A stretch of DNA of 64,000 nt from an uncultured Actinomycetes bacterium. GTDB lineage: Bacteria; Actinomycetota; Acidimicrobiia; Acidimicrobiales; Microtrichaceae. How positions within the stretch are numbered: the stretch's first letter is position 1; each line of letters starts with the position of its first letter. Shown in pieces: positions 49,545 to 57,309 of this stretch. The stretch spans positions 48,065 to 112,064 of the forward strand of contig CAINRS010000125.1 of NCBI GenBank assembly GCA_903852755.1, in the 5' to 3' direction. A program made the translations under genes and the position numbers. The notes beneath the pieces were generated by a model, which saw only the letters and a list, made by a program, of their open reading frames with translations, made no database searches and was not told the DNA's origin.

Positions 49545-50498
49545 TCAGGTGAGGGCGATGCGCAACGTCGAGCCGTCGAGTCGCCCCTCCGCCCCGAGCG
49601 GTACGGCGAGGTTGCGGCCCCCGATGTGTCCGACGGCGAGGTCCGCGAGCACGGGTCCGTCGACCAGACCGGAGCGCTCGGTGACCACCTGGGCAGCGGT
49701 CGCGACCGGCCGGTCGAGGCGGTCGTCCTCGCAGCGGGTGAACTGTCCGTAGGCCACGGCCCCGACGACGCTCGTGGTCAGCACCTGGGTGAGCAGGCGG
49801 TCGAGCGCGTAGGGGCGCTCGTTGACGTCCTCGGTCACCAGGATGCCCGCCGAGCCGAGGGCCCACGGGGTGCCGCACAGCGCGGCGAGCACCGCCAGGT
49901 TGCCCCCGTCCACGACACCGGTCGCCGAGCCGTCGCGGATCACGGTGCCGGCGAGCACCACCTCGTCGACCCGACCGAACACCAGGTCCCGCACGCTGCG
50001 CGCCGCGTCGGTCCCGGGTCCGACCCGGCCGAGTTCGCACACGCCGATGGCGTGTGCGGTGACCCACCCCCGGGTGCTCCGGACGACCCGGTGCAGTGCC
50101 GTGGCGTCGCTGTAGCCGACGACCCACTTGGGTTCCGCCGCGACCTCGCACGCCGCAGCGGCCTCGGCGGCGATGCGGGTCAGGCCGTAGCCACCCCGAG
50201 CGCACCACACGGCACGGACCTCGTCGTCGACCAGGGCACCGGAGAGCTCCTCGGCGCGACGCGCGTCGGTCCCGGCCAGGTGGTGGTGCACGTCGTGGAT
50301 GGACGGATCGACGCGCACCCGCAGACCCCACGACTCGAGCAGCGCCACACCCTCGTCCAGGCCGGGGCCGACCAGCGGACCGGACGGGGCGACGACCGCG
50401 ACCAGGTCGCCCGCCCGGAGCGGCGACGGCACGATCCCGGTGGCCGGGCCGGTCGTCACCGCCTCGCCGGTGCCACCGACGGGCTCGGGCCCGCTCAC
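49545..50498 (-). CDS. ldcA: Muramoyltetrapeptide (LD-) carboxypeptidase, S66 family
   Basis: A 317-residue S66 peptidase that trims the terminal D-Ala from murein tetrapeptides. DLVAVVAPSGPL is the N-terminal motif. VGYSDATALH near residue 127 holds the nucleophile Ser, TEDVNERPYALDRLLTQ the catalytic Glu, and VGHIGGRNLAVPLG the catalytic His. GTG start at 50498 overlaps the histidine phosphatase stop by 4 bases. The frame is open further upstream without homology. Confidence 0.93.
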   Translation of the reverse strand: MSGPEPVGGTGEAVTTGPATGIVPSPLRAGDLVAVVAPSGPLVGPGLDEGVALLESWGLRVRVDPSIHDVHHHLAGTDARRAEELSGALVDDEVRAVWCARGGYGLTRIAAEAAAACEVAAEPKWVVGYSDATALHRVVRSTRGWVTAHAIGVCELGRVGPGTDAARSVRDLVFGRVDEVVLAGTVIRDGSATGVVDGGNLAVLAALCGTPWALGSAGILVTEDVNERPYALDRLLTQVLTTSVVGAVAYGQFTRCEDDRLDRPVATAAQVVTERSGLVDGPVLADLAVGHIGGRNLAVPLGAEGRLDGSTLRIALT

Positions 50499-51199
50499 CA
50501 CGCAGCGGCGGCGAGGTGCGCCGTGTCGTTGAACCGCCGGACCCGCCACCGACCGTCCGCGAGGACGACCACCTCGCTGATCGAGCAGTTGTCCGAGGCG
50601 CTGAACTCGAACGCCCCGGTGCCGGTGGCCATGGCCAGGACCAGCCCGATGACCCCGCCGTGGAGCACCGCCACCACCCGGCCGTCGACGTGGGCGGCTG
50701 CGATCCGCTCCACCCCGGCCCGCACCCGGGTCCGGAACTCGTCGTCGGGCTCGGCACCGGGGATGACGTCCCAGCGTTGCGCCTCGAGCGCATGCAGGAA
50801 GACCGGGTCGCCGGAGCGAGCCCGCTCCCGGAAGCTGCCCTCCCACTCGCCGAGGTGCACCTCCCGGAGTCCGGGCACCTCGGTGACGGGGAGCCCGGTG
50901 GCAGCCACGAACGGGGCAGCCGTCTGGTGGGTCCGCCGCAGCGACGTGACGTACACCGCGTCGAACGCCGGTCCGGCTGCGTGCTCGGCGACGAGCCGCT
51001 CGGCCACGAGCCCGGCCTGGACGTGGCCGTGCGGTGCCAGATCGGGATCGGCGTGACCGTCGAGCGTGGGGTGCGGGTGATCCGGGTGCTCGGGCATCGA
51101 CTCCCCGTGACGGACGAGCACGATGGTGGTGGCCCCGGGCGGGGGCGTCCACGGCTGCTGGCGGATCCCCGGCGGGGAGGGGACCTCCCGGTCGCTCAC
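50495..51199 (-). CDS. Histidine phosphatase family protein
   Basis: A 234-residue phosphoglycerate-mutase-like fold. VLVRHGESMPE carries the phosphorylated His; TSLRRTHQTAAP, LREVHLGEWEG and VLHGGVIGLVLA complete the RHG, Arg and His set. Substrate not predictable. GTG at 51199; coupled to the LD-carboxypeptidase gene. Confidence 0.9.
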   Translation of the reverse strand: MSDREVPSPPGIRQQPWTPPPGATTIVLVRHGESMPEHPDHPHPTLDGHADPDLAPHGHVQAGLVAERLVAEHAAGPAFDAVYVTSLRRTHQTAAPFVAATGLPVTEVPGLREVHLGEWEGSFRERARSGDPVFLHALEAQRWDVIPGAEPDDEFRTRVRAGVERIAAAHVDGRVVAVLHGGVIGLVLAMATGTGAFEFSASDNCSISEVVVLADGRWRVRRFNDTAHLAAAAW

Positions 51200-51218
51200 C
51201 ACGACGAACCCCCCGTCC

Positions 51219-51749
51219 TCACCCGACGGGGACGATGCCGCACTGGTCCACCAGGTAACCGACGACCCGCTGGCCGGCGGCCTCGGCCGCCGGGTCCCGC
51301 TGCACGAGCGAGGAGACCTCGGACGCGTCGCTCGCATCGACCCCGGCGAGCCGTTCCCAGTAGCCGCTCATCACCGCGAGGTCCTCGGCCAGCTCGGGAG
51401 GAGCGACGAGCGACAGGGCGGTGACCTGCTCCGAGATCAGGTCGAAGGACTCGATCCGCGAGGCGTCGACCGTCCCGAGCACCCGGTTGAACTCCTCGGC
51501 CTGCTCGCAGAACGGTGCGGGAGCACCGGAGGGAGCAGGGACGCCGGAGGGAGCAGGGAGGCCGGAGGGGCCGGCACCGGGCGAGGGCTCCTCCGCCGCC
51601 GTCGTCGAGGGGCCGGACCCCACCTCGTTCGGCCGGTCCGACGTGGTGCACCCGGCTGCGGCCGCCGGTACTCCGAGCAGGGCCACGACGGCGATCAGCG
51701 CGATTCTGCGGCGTCGAGGCCGGGGACGACCGAGCACGCTGTTGGCCAC
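51219..51749 (-). CDS. Small lipoprotein of unknown function
   Basis: A 176-residue protein. A basic N-terminus (RPRPRRRR) and a hydrophobic stretch end in AAAAGC, a lipobox with Cys near 34. A Pro/Ser/Gly repeat linker (LPAPSGVPAPSGAPAP) leads to a helical domain with two Cys (FCEQAEEF and DQCGIVPVG) that may form a disulfide. It is not recognised beyond this. The GTG at 51749 sets the signal peptide correctly. Confidence 0.75.
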   Translation of the reverse strand: MANSVLGRPRPRRRRIALIAVVALLGVPAAAAGCTTSDRPNEVGSGPSTTAAEEPSPGAGPSGLPAPSGVPAPSGAPAPFCEQAEEFNRVLGTVDASRIESFDLISEQVTALSLVAPPELAEDLAVMSGYWERLAGVDASDASEVSSLVQRDPAAEAAGQRVVGYLVDQCGIVPVG

Positions 51750-51819
51750 ACCCCGGAGACTAGACCGACCCCTCCGCAGCGCCGACGGCGCCGGTGAGGT
51801 GACCGAACCCACCGACCGG

Positions 51820-51838
51820 TAAACTGCAACGCGTTCTC
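51820..51838 (+). promoter_or_regulatory. Promoter and AACGCGTT dyad before the Rieske oxygenase
   Basis: TAAACT at 51820-51825 fits a -10. It is followed directly by TGCAACGCGTTCTC (51825-51838), whose AACGCGTT core is palindromic. This is a near match to the KstR pattern TNNAACNNGTTNNA, failing only at the last base. The placement over the start point would suit repression. The 43-base leader carries CGGAGGA before the ATG. Confidence 0.5.
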
Positions 51839-51868
51839 GTCGCCGCAGACCCACCTGCCGGAGGATCG

Positions 51869-52945
51869 ATGCCCACAGCGCCCGAGCACCAGCACGTCCG
51901 CGAGGTCGTCCGCTCACCGTTCCCCGTCCCCTTCGGCTGGTTCCAGGTGTGCTGGGCCACCGAGCTGGCCGTGGGCGACATCCGACCGGTCGACTACTTC
52001 GACCGGAAGCTCGTGGTGTGGCGCGACGAGGACGGCGCCCCCCACGTGAACGACGCGTTCTGTCCGCACCTCGGCGCCCACTTCGCGTTCGGCGGCTCCG
52101 TCCACGGCACCGACCTGGCCTGCCCCTTCCACGGCTGGCGCTTCGACGCAGCGGGTCGCAACACGCTCATCCCCTACTCGGAGCGCACCAACCGCAAGGC
52201 CTGCGTGCGCACCTACCCCACCGTCGAGCGCAACGGCCTGGTCATGGCGTGGTACCACCCGCTCGGTGAGCCCCCGGCCTGGGAGATCCCCGTCGTGCCC
52301 GAGTTCAACGACCCGGACGGCTACACGCCGATGGAGACCCGGGAGTACGAGATCCAGGCCCCCTGGCAGGAACTCGCCGAGAACGGTGTCGACGCTGCGC
52401 ACTTCCGCTACGTCCACCACACCGAACAGGTTCCCGAACTCGAGAGCTACGAGACCGAAGGGCCGCGCACGAGCATGCGGTCCATCCAGAAGTTCCCGAC
52501 CCCGCGGGGTGTGGTCGACGGACGGATCGACGCCGACTCGTTCGGGCCCGGGTTCAGCGTGATCCGGTTCTCCGGCATCGTCGACACGATCCTCATGGGG
52601 TGCAACACCCCGGTCGGACGCAATCGCTGCCACATGCGCTTCAGCTTCACCGTCGCCCGGCTCGGTGACGACGCCCTCAGCTCGACCGTCGGTCAGGCGT
52701 TCGTCGCCGAGATCGACAAGCAGGTCCAGGAGGACACGCCGATCTGGCAGAACAAGGCCTACCTGGCCCGGCCGGCACTCGCCGACACGGACGGGCCGTT
52801 CACCAGGTTCCGCAAGTGGGCCTCCCAGTTCTACGCCGAGGACGTCGACGACTCGCAGCTCGTCTACGCCCCTGCCGAGACGCACGAGTCGGCCGTCGTC
52901 GAGACCGCGTCGCGGCGGTTCGGCAGCGACCCGTTCGCCGACTGA
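51869..52945 (+). CDS. Rieske non-heme iron oxygenase (KshA-like)
   Basis: A 358-residue oxygenase subunit. The Rieske [2Fe-2S] centre is CPHLGAH near 65 and CPFHGW near 85. The mononuclear Fe site is ENGVDAAHFRYVH near 172, with a C-terminal Asp presumed in the final 100 residues. The length and single-component layout resemble 3-ketosteroid 9-alpha-hydroxylase and related oxygenases; the exact substrate is unknown. It needs a ferredoxin/reductase partner. Confidence 0.9.
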   Translation: MPTAPEHQHVREVVRSPFPVPFGWFQVCWATELAVGDIRPVDYFDRKLVVWRDEDGAPHVNDAFCPHLGAHFAFGGSVHGTDLACPFHGWRFDAAGRNTLIPYSERTNRKACVRTYPTVERNGLVMAWYHPLGEPPAWEIPVVPEFNDPDGYTPMETREYEIQAPWQELAENGVDAAHFRYVHHTEQVPELESYETEGPRTSMRSIQKFPTPRGVVDGRIDADSFGPGFSVIRFSGIVDTILMGCNTPVGRNRCHMRFSFTVARLGDDALSSTVGQAFVAEIDKQVQEDTPIWQNKAYLARPALADTDGPFTRFRKWASQFYAEDVDDSQLVYAPAETHESAVVETASRRFGSDPFAD

Positions 52946-52954
52946 TCCCGGCGC

Positions 52955-53758
52955 TCAGGACGCCGGCGGCCACCCCGTCGCGGGCGGGGGCGACCGACCC
53001 GGCGGTGGACCGTCGGAACGGGCGCGTCTGGCCCGGACCAGGCCGACGACGAGCAGGACCAGGCCCACCAGGAACGCCACGACCCCGACGGCGATGGCGC
53101 CCAGGAACACCAGCGTCGGCACGACCAGTCCGAGGGCGTCGTCGGTGCCCAGCACCCTGCCGACCGTGAAGTTGGCGCCGCGCCCCACCGACGGCTCGCC
53201 CTCGACACCGCAGGTGAGCACGTACTCGCCGGGTCCGAGCTCCGCCTGCTCGGTCACCGTGTAGCTGTCGGGTGGCGGGCGCAGCAGCTCCGTGCCCGCA
53301 GCGGCGAGCCGCAGCGGGACCGCCGCCCCGGATCCATCGGCCAGACGACACTCGAGCGGGGTCACCGACAGGTCCGACACGCCGACACCGACGGTCATGT
53401 CGGCCGGACGCCCCGTGGAGAGGGGTTCGGTGATCCGGAAGCGCAGCTCCCCGGGGAGGAGCGCGGTCTCGGGCCCCTCGACCACCACGTCGCGCTCGAA
53501 CTGTCCCACGTCGAACCGACTCGCTGCGAACACCGTCCCGCCCAGCCCGGCGAGGACCGAGACCGCGAGCAGCACCGCCCCGGCGATCACGAACCCCCGA
53601 CCGGGGCGACCGCCCGCCGATCCGGTGACCGGTCCGCTCTGGACCCCTCCCGGGGGGCCGGGGGGAGGAGCACCCGAGGGGCCCGGCGGCGGCGCCGTCT
53701 GAGGACCTGACGGCCGGCCACCGAGCGGTCCGGTCGGCGGTCCCGGCGGCATCGTCAC
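52955..53758 (-). CDS. Pro-rich membrane protein, unknown function
   Basis: A 267-residue protein. The first 50 residues are Pro/Gly-rich (PPGPSGAPPPGPPGG). TM1 (about 58-80), an extracellular beta-rich domain with two Cys (CRLADG, LTCGVEG; about 85-215) and TM2 (about 218-245) follow, then a basic Pro-rich tail. Pro-rich tails flanking two TMs recall DUF4190-like proteins but without a family match. GTG at 53758, ATG at 53752 alternative. Confidence 0.75.
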   Translation of the reverse strand: MTMPPGPPTGPLGGRPSGPQTAPPPGPSGAPPPGPPGGVQSGPVTGSAGGRPGRGFVIAGAVLLAVSVLAGLGGTVFAASRFDVGQFERDVVVEGPETALLPGELRFRITEPLSTGRPADMTVGVGVSDLSVTPLECRLADGSGAAVPLRLAAAGTELLRPPPDSYTVTEQAELGPGEYVLTCGVEGEPSVGRGANFTVGRVLGTDDALGLVVPTLVFLGAIAVGVVAFLVGLVLLVVGLVRARRARSDGPPPGRSPPPATGWPPAS

Positions 53759-53799
53759 GCCCCGACGGTAACCCGCGGAGCCGAGTGGAGGTCACACTG

Positions 53800-53820
53800 C
53801 TGCGCCGCCGAGCGGCGCAG
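53800..53820 (-). terminator. Duplicate hairpin (downstream copy)
   Basis: CTGCGCCGC-CGA-GCGGCGCAG, a perfect 9-bp stem identical to the one at 53873, produced by the tandem duplication. Confidence 0.6.
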
Positions 53821-53872
53821 GTGTGGGTGACGCGTCAGGGCTTCTCGCTGCCCACCACCCACCGTCACACTG

Positions 53873-53893
53873 CTGCGCCGCCGAGCGGCGCAG
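53873..53893 (-). terminator. Hairpin terminator after the thiolase-like operon
   Basis: A perfect 9-bp stem with a 3-base loop starting 15 bases after the thiolase-like stop. No T-run, as is common here. Confidence 0.65.
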
Positions 53894-53907
53894 ATGTGGG
53901 TGACGCG

Positions 53908-55080
53908 TCAGGGCTTCTCGCTGCCCACCACCCACATGGCGTAGAACTGCGCGGCGCCGCCGTAGGCGTGGCCCACCGCCACCCGTGCGCCGTCGACCTG
54001 GTGGTCGCCGGCCTGGCCACGGACCTGGAGCGCCGCCTCCCCGAAACGGATCATCCCCGACGCACCGATCGGGTTGGTCGACAGCACCCCACCCGAGCAG
54101 TTCACCGGCAGGTCGCCCGTCATCTGCGTGACCCCGTCCTCGGTGAGCTTCCAGCCCTCACCCTCGGGTGCGAAGCCCAGGTTCTCCAGCCACATCGGCT
54201 CGTACCACGAGAACGGCACGTACATCTCGACCACGTCGACCTGACGACGCGGATCGGTGATGCCCGCCTGGGCGTACACGTCGGCGGCGCACTCCTTGCC
54301 GGCGTCCGGATTGACCTGGTCCCGACCCGACGCCGTCGCCGGCTCCGACCGCATGGCGGTGCCGTGGATCCACGCCGGGGGAACACCGGACGAGGCGGCC
54401 GCGGCCTCGGCGGCGTCCTCGGACGCGAGCACCAGGGCGATCGCACCGTCGGACCCGGGGCAGGTCTCCGAGTACCGGATCGGCTCCCACAACATGAACG
54501 ACTCCTCGATGGACTCGAACGTGATGTCGGGCTCGTGCAGGTGTGCGTACGGGTTCTTGAGGGCGTTCAGACGATCCTTCAGCGCCACCTGGATCCCGAT
54601 GTGGTCAGGTGCGTTCGATCGCCGGATGTACTCACGGATGAACGGGGCGAAGTAGCCACCCGCGCCCGCCACGAGCTGCTGCTGGAACGGGATGGGGAAC
54701 GACAGTGCCCACATCGCCTCGGACACCGACTGCTGCTGCCAGCCGATCGTGAGCACGCGGTCGTGCACACCGGACTGCACGTGGGTGGCGGCGACCAGTG
54801 CGGTCGAACCGCCCACCGACCCCGCCGTGTGCACCCGGAACAGCGGCTTGCCGACTGCGCCGAGCGCCTCGGCCAGGTACGACTCCGGCATCATCATGCC
54901 CTCGAAGAAGTCGGGGGCCTTGCCCACGACGACCGCGTCGATGTCGTCCATCGTCATGTGGGCGTCGTCGAGGGCGCGGAACACGGCCTCACGGAGCAGC
55001 CCGGGGAGCGACACGTCGTCCCGGACCGCGGCGTACTTGGTCTGGCCGACGCCGACCACGGCCACACGGTTGCCTGCCAT
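53908..55080 (-). CDS. Thiolase-fold lipid-transfer-type protein (Ltp-like), nucleophile Cys replaced
   Basis: A 390-residue SCP2-thiolase-like protein. The nucleophile region reads HTAGSVGGSTAL, with Ser where SCP2-thiolases have the reactive Cys (CATGSTAL). The C-terminal motif NCSGGVLSTNPIGASG and GHAYGGAAQ are present. In steroid catabolism such proteins work as aldolases or hydratases with DUF35 partners (Ltp2/ChsH2). ATG at 55080 overlaps the preceding stop by one base. It is last of a four-gene operon; a 73-bp duplication covers its 3' end. Confidence 0.85.
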   Translation of the reverse strand: MAGNRVAVVGVGQTKYAAVRDDVSLPGLLREAVFRALDDAHMTMDDIDAVVVGKAPDFFEGMMMPESYLAEALGAVGKPLFRVHTAGSVGGSTALVAATHVQSGVHDRVLTIGWQQQSVSEAMWALSFPIPFQQQLVAGAGGYFAPFIREYIRRSNAPDHIGIQVALKDRLNALKNPYAHLHEPDITFESIEESFMLWEPIRYSETCPGSDGAIALVLASEDAAEAAAASSGVPPAWIHGTAMRSEPATASGRDQVNPDAGKECAADVYAQAGITDPRRQVDVVEMYVPFSWYEPMWLENLGFAPEGEGWKLTEDGVTQMTGDLPVNCSGGVLSTNPIGASGMIRFGEAALQVRGQAGDHQVDGARVAVGHAYGGAAQFYAMWVVGSEKP

Positions 55081-56138
55081 CAGTCTCCTCCCTCGAGGAC
55101 GCACACCAGGTTCTGCTGGAGCAGGTGGCCGGCGGTGGCGTGGGCCACGCCCCGGCCGGCCGATCCGTCCATGATCCGCGTCGCCACCTCACCGAGCCGG
55201 ATGAGTCCGGCCGCCATCATCGGGTTGGCGGCGAGCGCGCCACCCGACGGGTTCACGTCGACGTCGTCACCGAGCCCGAGCCCGTCGAGGACGAGCTGCT
55301 CCTGGTGCGTGAACGGCGCGTGCACCTCGGCGACGTCGAAGCTGCCGTCCACACCGGCACGCTGCGCAGCGAGCGCCACCGACGGCGCCGAGGTCAGGTC
55401 CCGTGCTCCGGGCTGGTGGCCGTCGATCCGGTGGTCGATCCCCCGGATCCACGCCGGACGCTCGGCCCAGTCCCTCGCCCGGTCACCGGCGGCGAGCACC
55501 ACCGCCACCCCGCCGTCGGAGATGGGCGGGCAGTCGTGGACCCGCAGCGGGTCCGAGAGCATCGGTGTCGCCAGCAGCTCGTCGACCGACGGCGACCCGA
55601 CCACCTGGGCGTTGGGGTTGTTGCGGGCGGCCTCCCGGTTGCGGTGTGCGACCTCGGCCATCCGGCGCTCGGTGGTCACCCCGGCGTCCAGCATCGCCCG
55701 GGCCTGGAGCCCGGCGTAGGCGACGGAATCGGGCCACAGGGGTCCGGCGTAGTACGGATCCAGCATCCGACTCATGACCCGGGGCAGGTCCCCGGGTGAC
55801 GCCTTGGAGTAGCTGTAGACGAACGCCGTGTCCGCGGCACCGGTCTGGATCTTCAACCACGCCTCGTAGAGGGCCCAGGCGCCGTCCATCTCGACGTGAC
55901 TCTCGACGATCGGCGGCCAGGCGCCGACGGCGTCGAGGGTCATCACGAAGCTGAAGGCCTGGCCCGCCAGGTAGTCGGAGCTCCCCGAGCAGGTGAAGTC
56001 GATGTCCGAGATCGAGGCACCGACCCCGTCGAGCGCGGCACGGATCACCGGCTGGATCATCTCGACCTCGTTGAGCTCCTCCGCCGAGCGGCGGTGGTGA
56101 CTCTGGGCCACGCTGACGATCGCGACGTCCCGCATCAC
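55080..56138 (-). CDS. Thiolase-fold protein, partner of the preceding Ltp-like gene
   Basis: A 352-residue SCP2-thiolase-like protein. The nucleophile position reads EMDGAWAL, so the Cys is absent and Glu stands in its place. NPSGGALAANPMMAAG and HATAGHLLQQNLVCV mark the C-terminal half. A tandem pair of non-identical thiolase folds plus two DUF35 proteins matches the ltp3-ltp4-Rv3521 type arrangement. GTG at 56138 or ATG at 56135 are both possible; the latter gives a TGATG junction like the next gene. Confidence 0.85.
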   Translation of the reverse strand: MMRDVAIVSVAQSHHRRSAEELNEVEMIQPVIRAALDGVGASISDIDFTCSGSSDYLAGQAFSFVMTLDAVGAWPPIVESHVEMDGAWALYEAWLKIQTGAADTAFVYSYSKASPGDLPRVMSRMLDPYYAGPLWPDSVAYAGLQARAMLDAGVTTERRMAEVAHRNREAARNNPNAQVVGSPSVDELLATPMLSDPLRVHDCPPISDGGVAVVLAAGDRARDWAERPAWIRGIDHRIDGHQPGARDLTSAPSVALAAQRAGVDGSFDVAEVHAPFTHQEQLVLDGLGLGDDVDVNPSGGALAANPMMAAGLIRLGEVATRIMDGSAGRGVAHATAGHLLQQNLVCVLEGGD

Positions 56139-56713
56139 ATGTGTCCCTTCAGCTGCTCGGCCGGAACGTCCGGCTCATCGATCGGGCGCCAGTACCGGAT
56201 GTTCTCCATGCTCTCGGTGAGCTGGTCGTCATCGACCCACACCGGCTCGACCCGCATCCCGATGCGCACCTGGTCGTGCGACACCTCGCCCATGGTCCCG
56301 TAGAGGGACACGGCGGCACCGTCGGGGAGGAACAGCGCCGAGACGAAGGGCGTCGGCGGGGCGTTGAAACCGAACCCGATGTGCACGACGCAGAACGACG
56401 TGATCGTCGCCTTCGGTCCGACCTCCACCTGCTCCGTGGTCGGCAGACCGGACACGGGCGAGACCCCGCGGGGCGGGATGTACACCTCACCCGTCTCGGG
56501 ACACCGCTCGCCGAGGAACCGCTTCTCGGCCAGACCACGCAGGAACCGCGTCGACGCCAGTCCGGGCGTGTAGTCGTAGCGCATCGACGCCGGAACCACC
56601 TGACGACGGACCGGATCGTCCCCCAGGTCGACCGGGACGCTCGGCGTGGGCTGCGTCCAGAGCCCCTCGGGCAGCGTCGAGATGCTGCGGTCCCCACGAT
56701 CGTCGGCGGTCAC
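56135..56713 (-). CDS. DUF35 OB-fold protein
   Basis: A 192-residue thiolase partner. FLRGLAEKRFLGERCPETGEVYIPPRG is the rubredoxin-like zinc ribbon position, but only one Cys remains where four usually bind zinc. The OB-fold follows (ITSFCVVHIGFG). The GTG at 56713 overlaps the upstream DUF35 stop by 4 bases. Known DUF35 proteins bind and activate an Ltp-type thiolase fold. Confidence 0.86.
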   Translation of the reverse strand: MTADDRGDRSISTLPEGLWTQPTPSVPVDLGDDPVRRQVVPASMRYDYTPGLASTRFLRGLAEKRFLGERCPETGEVYIPPRGVSPVSGLPTTEQVEVGPKATITSFCVVHIGFGFNAPPTPFVSALFLPDGAAVSLYGTMGEVSHDQVRIGMRVEPVWVDDDQLTESMENIRYWRPIDEPDVPAEQLKGHM

Positions 56714-57192
56714 GACGCACCTCCGTCCAGTTCGAAGCAGGCGATGTCGGTGATCGCCCCCGTCGGCTCGTCCGACCAACGGATCCGCACGCGCGCACCG
56801 GTCGACACCGACTCGGGTCCGGGCGCATCGACGACGTGGAGCATCGCGGTGTCGGCGCCGTCGAGCTGGATCAGGGCGAGGGCGTGGGGTGTCTGCAACG
56901 GCTGGCCCTCGCGGACCTGCGACACCCAGCTCCACGAGGTGATCGTCCCCGAGGTCCCGACCTCGACCATCTCGTCGAGCGGCGCACCCGTCTGCGGGTC
57001 GTACTCGACGGGCGGGCAGACCACCCGTCCGTCGGCACCGCGGATGCCGAGCACCCTGCGGTCCCGCAGCGCCGTCACGAAGGCCCCGACCACCGGTCCG
57101 GTGGTCCGGTTGAACGGGTACTCGATGACGAGCGGTGCCCGGAGCAGGCCCTCGCCACCAGCGGAATCATCGACTGCCACCGTCACCCCCAC
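56710..57192 (-). CDS. DUF35 OB-fold protein, first gene of the Ltp-like operon
   Basis: About 160 residues. VEYPFN-type opening (LVIEYPFNRTTG), a relic zinc ribbon with one Cys (VVCPPVEYDPQTG), and the OB-fold GTSGTITSWSWV identify a DUF35 protein. The start is uncertain: GTG codons at 57192, 57186 and 57180 are all close to the operator. The longer frame to 57267 would run through the KstR-like dyad and is unlikely. It is first in the operon. Confidence 0.78.
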   Translation of the reverse strand: MGVTVAVDDSAGGEGLLRAPLVIEYPFNRTTGPVVGAFVTALRDRRVLGIRGADGRVVCPPVEYDPQTGAPLDEMVEVGTSGTITSWSWVSQVREGQPLQTPHALALIQLDGADTAMLHVVDAPGPESVSTGARVRIRWSDEPTGAITDIACFELDGGAS

Positions 57193-57207
57193 GTCGTCCG
57201 GCGTGTT

Positions 57208-57233
57208 CAGGAACAGACTAGAACACGTTCCTG
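57208..57233. promoter_or_regulatory. KstR-like operator upstream of the thiolase/DUF35 operon
   Basis: TAGAACACGTTCCT at 57219-57232 contains GAAC-N2-GTTC and matches the KstR consensus TNNAACNNGTTNNA in all but the last position. A wider dyad, CAGGAAC...GTTCCTG (57208-57214, 57227-57233), surrounds it. It lies about 20 bases before the likely start of the DUF35 gene. KstR represses cholesterol catabolism in mycobacteria and rhodococci. Confidence 0.62.
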
Positions 57234-57309
57234 TTTCGACGGAAGTCGGCGTCGGGGTACTCGTCACCGGGCCGGTCGTCCGGCCGGAGATCGTCGGACG
57301 CCGGGGGCG

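Larger units (their letters stand above)
53791..53936. repeat. 73-bp tandem duplication spanning a thiolase-like gene 3' end
   Basis: Copy one is 53791-53863 and copy two 53864-53936, differing at two bases. Copy two contains the last codons and stop of the thiolase-like gene (stop at 53908-53910) plus a hairpin. Copy one repeats these with no function of its own. Each copy includes CTGCGCCGC-CGA-GCGGCGCAG. Confidence 0.95.

Noticed and set aside
53791..53936. Possible insertion-sequence ends or attachment site
   Set aside because: It is a simple head-to-tail duplication with no transposase, inverted termini or integrase nearby.
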